Source: Microtetraspora niveoalba (GTDB lineage: Bacteria > Actinomycetota > Actinomycetes > Streptosporangiales > Streptosporangiaceae). Taken from it: 61,600 nt of DNA. Under the pieces are notes generated by a model. The model searched no databases, was not told the DNA's origin, and worked only from the letters and a program-made list of their open reading frames with translations. This document shows positions 57,255 to 61,600 of the stretch, piece after piece. The stretch is taken from the NCBI RefSeq assembly GCF_001570405.1, contig NZ_BBYM01000045.1, forward strand, positions 1 through 61,600, read 5' to 3'. The translations under genes were made by a program, and so were the position numbers. The number at the start of each line of letters is the position of its first letter. The first letter of the stretch is position 1.

Positions 57255-57995
57255 CTAGCCCTCGGGGTGGAGCACCCGGCCGAGGAACTCGCGGGTACGG
57301 GCATGCCGGGGATCGGCGATCACCTGCTCCGGCGGCCCGTCCTCCACGATCATGCCGTGGTCCATGAAGACCACGCGGTCGGCGACCTCGCGGGCGAAGC
57401 CCATCTCGTGGGTGACGACCATCATCGTCATGCCGTCCCCGGCCAGCTCGCGCATGACGGCGAGGACGTCGCCGACCAGCTCCGGGTCGAGCGCCGACGT
57501 GGGCTCGTCGAACAGCATCAGCGACGGGTTCATGGCCAGGGCGCGGGCGATCGCCACCCGCTGCTGCTGGCCGCCGGAGAGCTGCGCGGGATACGCTTCG
57601 GCCTTCTCGCTCAGCCCGACCCTCTCCAGGGTCTCCCGGGCTACCCGCTCGGCCTCGGCCCGGCCGCGCCTGAGCACCCGCTCCTGGGCGATCGTGACGT
57701 TCCGCAGCACCGTGAGGTGCGAGAAGAGGTTGAACTGCTGGAACACCATGCCCAGACGGCGGCGCACCGCGTCGATGTCCACGTCCGGGTCGGTGATCTC
57801 CGTGCCGTCCACCACGACCTGTCCGGAGGTGGGCCGTTCCAGCAGGTTCACGCACCGCAGCAGCGTCGACTTGCCCGACCCCGAGGGGCCGATCACGCAG
57901 ACGACCTGCCCCGCCTCCACGGTGAAGTCGATGCCTTTGAGCACCTCCAGCTCCCCGAAGGACTTGCGCAGGTTCCTGATCTCGACGGTGCTCAT
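57255..57995 (-). CDS. Polar amino-acid ABC transporter ATP-binding protein
   Basis: 246 residues. Walker [10 protein letters not shown] (about 35-43), Q-loop VFQQFNLF, signature [15 protein letters not shown], Walker [15 protein letters not shown] and switch His in VTHEMGFA are all intact. It is a GlnQ/HisP-like ATPase that drives the permease encoded 172 bases upstream. The binding protein gene comes first in the unit. Short GTGTCTGTGG repeats lie in the gap between permease and ATPase genes. Confidence 0.94.
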   Translation of the reverse strand: MSTVEIRNLRKSFGELEVLKGIDFTVEAGQVVCVIGPSGSGKSTLLRCVNLLERPTSGQVVVDGTEITDPDVDIDAVRRRLGMVFQQFNLFSHLTVLRNVTIAQERVLRRGRAEAERVARETLERVGLSEKAEAYPAQLSGGQQQRVAIARALAMNPSLMLFDEPTSALDPELVGDVLAVMRELAGDGMTMMVVTHEMGFAREVADRVVFMDHGMIVEDGPPEQVIADPRHARTREFLGRVLHPEG

Positions 57996-58167
57996 GCGCC
58001 GCTCACCGCTCCCCGTCCGCCGCGCGGACCGCTGTGCTCATCACGTCTGGCGCCCTCCGTGCTCACCGGCCGCCCAGCGCGCCTGAGGGCCCCATGTCTG
58101 TGGTCGTCGCCGTGTCTGTGGGCACGGTGTCTGTGGACACCGGGCCTGTCACCGTGCCGGATGCCGC

Positions 58168-58992
58168 TCATCGGGCCGTTCCCTGGCGCTGCTCCAGGCG
58201 GCGCGCGACGTACCCCAACGGGATGGTGATCAGCAGATAGGTGAGGCCGGACACCAGGATCGGCGTCGGGCTGGCGAAGGTCGACGCCTGGTCGTTGCCG
58301 AACTTGGCCAGCTCCACCTGGGCCGCCGTCACCCCGAGGAACAGCACCAGAGACGAGTCCTTGAACAGCAGGACCAGCTCGTTCGTGAGCGGCGGGATCA
58401 CGATGCGGACCGCCTGCGGGATCACGATCGACAACATCGCCCGCGTGTGCGTCATGCCGAGCGAGCGGGCCGCCTCCATCTGCCCCTTCGGCACCGCCTG
58501 CAGCCCCGCGCGGAACGTCTCCGCCATATACGCGGCGGAGACGAGCCCGAGGCCGAGCGCGGCCTGGCCGTACACGCCGCCCGGGACCTGGAACCCCGGG
58601 AACGCCAGCGGCAGGCTGCCGATCATCAGGAAGATCACCAATGCCGGGAGGCCGCGGAAGATCTCGATGTACGTCGAGGCGATCCACCGGTACGGAGCGA
58701 CCGAGGACTGCCGCATCAGCGCCAGCAGCATGCCGAGGGCGAACCCGACGACGTACCCGCTGGCGGTGTAGATCATCGTGTTCTTCAGGGCGGCGCTGAA
58801 CAACCGGGGCAGGCCGTCGGCCGCAACCTGGGTGTTGAGGAACGACTGCCGGATCGCGCCCCAGTCGGCGAGGTAGACGAGCGCGGCGGCGACGGCGGCC
58901 AGCAGGACGTACTGGCCGCCCCTGGAGAGCCGCCGCCTGTCCCGGGGACTCCATCCCCGGCGCGAGGCGAGGGGAGCGCTGTGCCCGGTCAC
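58168..58992 (-). CDS. Polar amino-acid ABC transporter permease
   Basis: 274 residues from GTG 58992, which overlaps the stop of the binding-protein gene (GTGA). After a basic cytosolic N-terminus there are about five to six membrane helices. The EAA-type loop contacting the ATPase contains QMEAARSLGMTHTRAML, and YIEIFRGLPALVIFLMIG is the conserved first-half signature. It forms the channel, probably as a homodimer since no second permease gene is present. Confidence 0.93.
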   Translation of the reverse strand: MTGHSAPLASRRGWSPRDRRRLSRGGQYVLLAAVAAALVYLADWGAIRQSFLNTQVAADGLPRLFSAALKNTMIYTASGYVVGFALGMLLALMRQSSVAPYRWIASTYIEIFRGLPALVIFLMIGSLPLAFPGFQVPGGVYGQAALGLGLVSAAYMAETFRAGLQAVPKGQMEAARSLGMTHTRAMLSIVIPQAVRIVIPPLTNELVLLFKDSSLVLFLGVTAAQVELAKFGNDQASTFASPTPILVSGLTYLLITIPLGYVARRLEQRQGTAR

Positions 58993-59831
58993 GACGCAGC
59001 GACCCGGCTCGGCTCGGCGCCGAACCACTTCTTGTAGATGGCGTTGTACGTGCCGTCCGCCCGGGCCTGCTCGATCACCTCGTCGACAACCTTGGACAGC
59101 GCGGTGTTGCCCTTCTTCATGCCGATGCCGTAGTGCTCGCCGGTGTCGAGCCCGGCGACCACCTCGTACTTCGCACGGATCTCGGGCTTCTTCAGCCACG
59201 TCAGCACGACGGGGAGGTCCTGCACGATCACGTCGGCCTGGCCGGTCTCCAGACCGAGCAGCTCCTTGGCCGAGTCGGCGAACTCGATCGGCTCGTACCC
59301 CTTGCCCGTGACGTACTGCAGGCCCGTCGTCGAGGCCTGCGCGCCGAGCTTGAGGTTCCGGGCCTTCACGTCGCCGAGCGAGGTGATCCCGCTGCCCTTC
59401 TTCGCCAGCAGCGCCTGCGTCGCGTCGAAGTACGGCACGGAGAACTCGATGTTCTTCCTGCGCTCGTCGTTGATCGTCATGCCGGCCGCGGCGAGGTCGC
59501 ACCGGCCCGCGTTGAGCACGGCACCGCTCTTGATCGCCGCGAAGTCGATGTCGATGACGTCCTGCTTCACGCCCAGCTTCTTGGCGACGAGGTCGATGAC
59601 GTCCACGTCGAAGCCGACGACCTTGGAGCCCTGGTTGAACTGGAAGGGCTCGTACTGCAGGTGGGTGCAGGTGGTGAGCTTTCCGGCGTTGACGAGCCGG
59701 ACACCGCCCGCGGTGCCGCCTCCGCTGCCGCTCCCGCTACCGCCGCCCCCGCAGGCGGAAGCCGTGAGCGCGGTCACCAGCGCCGCGGCACCGATGCAGA
59801 GCACCCGGCGACGCATGGGCCAAAGAGCCAC
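58989..59831 (-). CDS. Amino-acid ABC transporter substrate-binding lipoprotein
   Basis: 280 residues from GTG 59831, chosen because GGGAGG lies five bases upstream; ATG 59816 is the alternative. The signal peptide ends in the lipobox TASAC, so the protein is anchored by a lipidated Cys. A Gly/Ser linker leads to the two-lobed SBP_bac_3 domain: FQFNQGSKVVGFDVDVIDLV, CDLAAAGMTINDERRKNIEF and the hinge strands around GLETGQADVIVQD. It is the first gene of a three-gene operon (binding protein, permease, ATPase). The ligand is a polar amino acid, not further defined. Confidence 0.93.
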   Translation of the reverse strand: MALWPMRRRVLCIGAAALVTALTASACGGGGSGSGSGGGTAGGVRLVNAGKLTTCTHLQYEPFQFNQGSKVVGFDVDVIDLVAKKLGVKQDVIDIDFAAIKSGAVLNAGRCDLAAAGMTINDERRKNIEFSVPYFDATQALLAKKGSGITSLGDVKARNLKLGAQASTTGLQYVTGKGYEPIEFADSAKELLGLETGQADVIVQDLPVVLTWLKKPEIRAKYEVVAGLDTGEHYGIGMKKGNTALSKVVDEVIEQARADGTYNAIYKKWFGAEPSRVAAS

Positions 59832-60180
59832 GCGGCCCTCCCTAAATGCGGACAAAAGACAACATTTACGACAATCTATAGGAGTCGATGGATAGCTTCG
59901 TCTCGTCCTGACAAGGGAGAGGTGATAGGGAGATATCTCGAAATCGGGCTTTTTGTTGCGGCTGTTACTCCTGTTCTGTCTGTTTCCCACATTGCCTCCT
60001 GGGCCTTTCTCCCCGCCCCCGTCGCCAGCCCTCAAAGGTCCGTTTGGGCTCACCCCTTGGGCCGTCAGGAGATCCCTTGCCTTCGAGACTCGGCCCGCGT
60101 CGGCGAGGCGCCCCGCAGGTGGATCGTTGGACGGCGCGGCGGGACCTGGCCGAGGCGCCGTCCATCGCGCAGACTGCCTT
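59832..60180. other. Gene-free region upstream of the ABC transporter
   Basis: About 350 bases without a convincing gene. It must hold the transporter promoter; TTGTC occurs three times within 30 bases close to the binding-protein gene (59840-59875). Toward 60180 it grades into the tandem-repeat zone. Confidence 0.5.
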
Positions 60181-60580
60181 GAACGGTGACACTGTCCGCC
60201 TCTGGCGTGCCGGGGCTGAGCGCTGTACGCCCGGGGGTGGGTCTTGAATGCGGACACTGTCCGCTCCTGGCGTGCCGGGGCTGAACGCTGTACGCCCAGG
60301 GGTGGGTCTTGAACGCGGACACTGTCCGCTCCTGGCGTGCCTGGGCGAACGCTGGATGCCCGGGGGCGGGTCTTGAACGCGGACGCCGTCTATCGGGAGG
60401 TGCGTGGATGCCGTCCAGTGCGGAGTTGCTTTGAGTGCGGACGCCGTCCGCTTGGCGCATGTATGGACGCCGTCCACTGCGGGGTTGCTTGAATGCGCGT
60501 CGCTTTGAATATGGATGCGGTTCGCCGGGGCCCGCCTGCATTGTGCACACCATCCGCCACTGACGTGCTTTGAACATCGA
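60181..60580. repeat. 58-65-bp tandem repeat array with palindromic cores
   Basis: Units start at GAAC/GAATGCGG at 60181, 60246, 60311, 60375, 60433 and 60491, with weaker ones after (60506, 60571). Lengths are 65, 65, 64, 58 and 58 bases. Four of the cores are inverted repeats: GCGGACA-C-TGTCCGC (60250-60264, 60315-60329), GCGGACG-C-CGTCCGC near 60437 and TGGACG-C-CGTCCA near 60464. Period changes break all reading frames, so the array is not protein coding. Confidence 0.85.
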
Positions 60581-60650
60581 CCGCGTTTTGTGTCCGGCGC
60601 CGAGGGTCAGTCCGCTCGTCATGTCGGACCCGGTGAGCCTGCTCGTGGGA

Positions 60651-60770
60651 GTGGTGCTGGAGGCCAGCCGCCCGCCCTTGGTGTTGCTGGGGGCCAGCCG
60701 TCGGCCCCTCGGTGCTGCCGGTGATCGTCCTGCGCCCTCGGTGTTGCTGGAGGTCAGGCGCGCTTGCTTG
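60651..60770. repeat. 30-bp tandem repeat, four copies
   Basis: Units begin at 60651, 60681, 60711 and 60741 and share GTGTTGCTGGAGGCCAGCCG with about 60-80% identity. The sequence is unrelated to the array before it. A plus frame is open across it but has no other support. Confidence 0.75.
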
Positions 60771-60814
60771 ATCTCCGGTGGTGCCGGAGGTCTCGCGGCA
60801 GGTGTTGGTCATGC

Positions 60815-61240
60815 GGGACGTCGTGCTTGGTCCCACCGGTCATGGTGACCTCTGGAGCGGGGCCGATGTAGGGGATCTCCACTGGTCCTTGCCGGGCCGG
60901 TGATGTCACCCTGTCGGCACGCATCGGGCGGGGTCGACGTGGTGGAACCCCCACCGGCCCCTTGCGCGCGGTGATGTCGGCCTGCACGCATCGGGCGGGA
61001 CCTGCGTAGTGGAACCCATACCGGGCTGCCTGGTGATCTCACCCTGCCCGTAGGGGCCCTGCTCGGGGGCCGACGCAGGTCGATCCCTATCAGTCCTTAT
61101 CGGGCCGGTGGTGTCACCCGGCCCGCAGGCATCGGACGGGGCCGACGTGGTGGAACCCCACGGGCCCCTTGCGCGCGCGGTGGTGTTATCCGGCTTGTAG
61201 GCGTTGGGCTCTTGGGCCGATGTAGGTGAATCCCCATCGG
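60815..61240. repeat. Decayed tandem copies of the HNH gene's 3' end
   Basis: GGGCCGAYGTRG-type segments start at 60860, 60931, 60997, 61067, 61138 and, within the intact gene, 61214; a weak one is at 60815. Spacing is 66-76 bases. Read on the minus strand, copies translate to GFHHVGPVRCLRAG-stop and GSTCVGPRAGPLRAG-stop, matching the gene's own end GFTYIGPRAQRLQAG-stop. The copies carry stops and indels and are noncoding. Confidence 0.8.
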
Positions 61241-61600
61241 TCTTTGCCCACCCGGTGGAGCCGGTAGTTCTGGGGGTTGCGGTAGCGGTCGCGGTTGTGG
61301 AACTGGCAGGTGGGCCCGAGGTTGCGCAGGTCGGTTGCTCCTCCGTCCGACCAGTTCATGACGTGGTCGATCTGGCAGAGGTGGGCGGGCAGGGCGCAGT
61401 CGTCGACCATGCATTTGGTGTAGCGGGCGAGGATGGCCCGGCGTTGTCTTCTGGTGGCTTGGCGGGCTTTGCGTCCGACGTCGAGGACTTCGCCGTCGGT
61501 GTTCATGACCAGGCGGGTGAGGCTGGAGGTGCGGGCCAGGCGGTGGATGTCGGTGACGGGGAGGAACTGTCCGGTGGCCAGCAGGAGCCCGGGCAGGGTG
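61186..61600 (-). CDS. HNH endonuclease, 13E12/DUF222 type, N-terminus outside the window
   Basis: C-terminal 137 residues, open to the window edge. The HNH nuclease region is complete: Cys pair in YTKCMVDDCALP, His-Asp in QIDHVMNWSDGG, then LRNLGPTCQFHNRDR with the final Cys/His. The part before it (LLLATGQFLPVTDIHRLART) is typical of DUF222-HNH proteins, known as the 13E12 repeat family in mycobacteria and found in many copies in actinomycete genomes. Role unknown; mobile-element links are suspected. Its 3' end is repeated downstream in decayed copies. Confidence 0.9.
   Translation of the reverse strand, partial: TLPGLLLATGQFLPVTDIHRLARTSSLTRLVMNTDGEVLDVGRKARQATRRQRRAILARYTKCMVDDCALPAHLCQIDHVMNWSDGGATDLRNLGPTCQFHNRDRYRNPQNYRLHRVGKDRWGFTYIGPRAQRLQAG

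Noticed and set aside
59965-60987. Several overlapping ORFs of 67-185 codons in the repeat zone
   Set aside because: They run through imperfect tandem repeats in changing frames, lack ribosome-binding sites and give low-complexity products.
60181-61240. CRISPR array
   Set aside because: Units are contiguous and degenerate, with no constant repeat separated by unique spacers, and no cas genes are nearby.

Overview
The window is one stretch of very G+C-rich chromosome from an actinomycete. The best guess is the order Streptosporangiales (Streptosporangium/Microbispora-like). This rests on codon use, many GTG starts and ATGA/GTGA stop-start overlaps, XRE regulators with a DUF5753-type sensor domain, a GH48/GH9/GH10 cellulase set with CBM2 modules behind a CebR-type operator, and a 13E12-type HNH endonuclease. 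The placement is inference. No rRNA, tRNA, transposase or CRISPR array was seen.

Layout. 1-2.3 kb: the end of an unknown gene, then the pseudouridine salvage pair psuK-psuG. 2.5-8 kb: an FAD amine-oxidase/phytoene-desaturase-like enzyme, an MprA/MprB-like two-component system and a broken membrane glycosyltransferase. 8-9.7 kb: an XRE regulator between two small genes, with a perfect palindrome upstream. 9.8-16.2 kb: a four-gene acyl-CoA carboxylase / enoyl-CoA hydratase / AtuA cluster for breakdown of a branched or isoprenoid acyl-CoA. 16.3-24.8 kb: a receptor Ser/Thr kinase, a GlcD-type oxidase, a secreted M6 protease, a lipid kinase and a SWIM protein. 24.8-28.2 kb: a large SNF2 helicase overlapping the SWIM gene. 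28.4-35.0 kb: secreted GH10 xylanase, GH9 endoglucanase and GH48 exocellulase, all on the minus strand, with a CebR-type operator at the GH48 promoter.

35.3-45.2 kb: holin-like and DUF3618 membrane proteins, a HIT hydrolase, then a LytS kinase, its LytTR regulator, two DUF485-type small membrane proteins and two acetate-type symporters. The LytS/LytTR pair is split by a divergent 1.7-kb segment carrying a sigma factor and a peroxiredoxin. The sigma factor has an exact in-frame 60-bp duplication of its DNA-recognition helix. 45.2-57.2 kb: a wax-ester synthase, a sulfite-oxidase-like enzyme, a PolX/PHP polymerase, an aldo-keto reductase, two MarR regulators, PsiE-like, VOC, GNAT, pirin and AhpD proteins. 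57.2-59.8 kb: a polar amino-acid ABC transporter.

59.8-61.6 kb: a gene-free zone made of three consecutive, unrelated tandem-repeat arrays, ending in the C-terminal part of an HNH endonuclease. The array next to that gene consists of decayed copies of the gene's own last 50-70 bases. Short tandem duplications at or near stop codons recur elsewhere in the window (lipid kinase, VOC, pirin, AhpD). The points most worth following are the sigma-factor duplication inside the split LytSR operon, the HNH-tail array, the duplicated operator between marR and pirin, and the small palindromes flanking the cellulase cluster.
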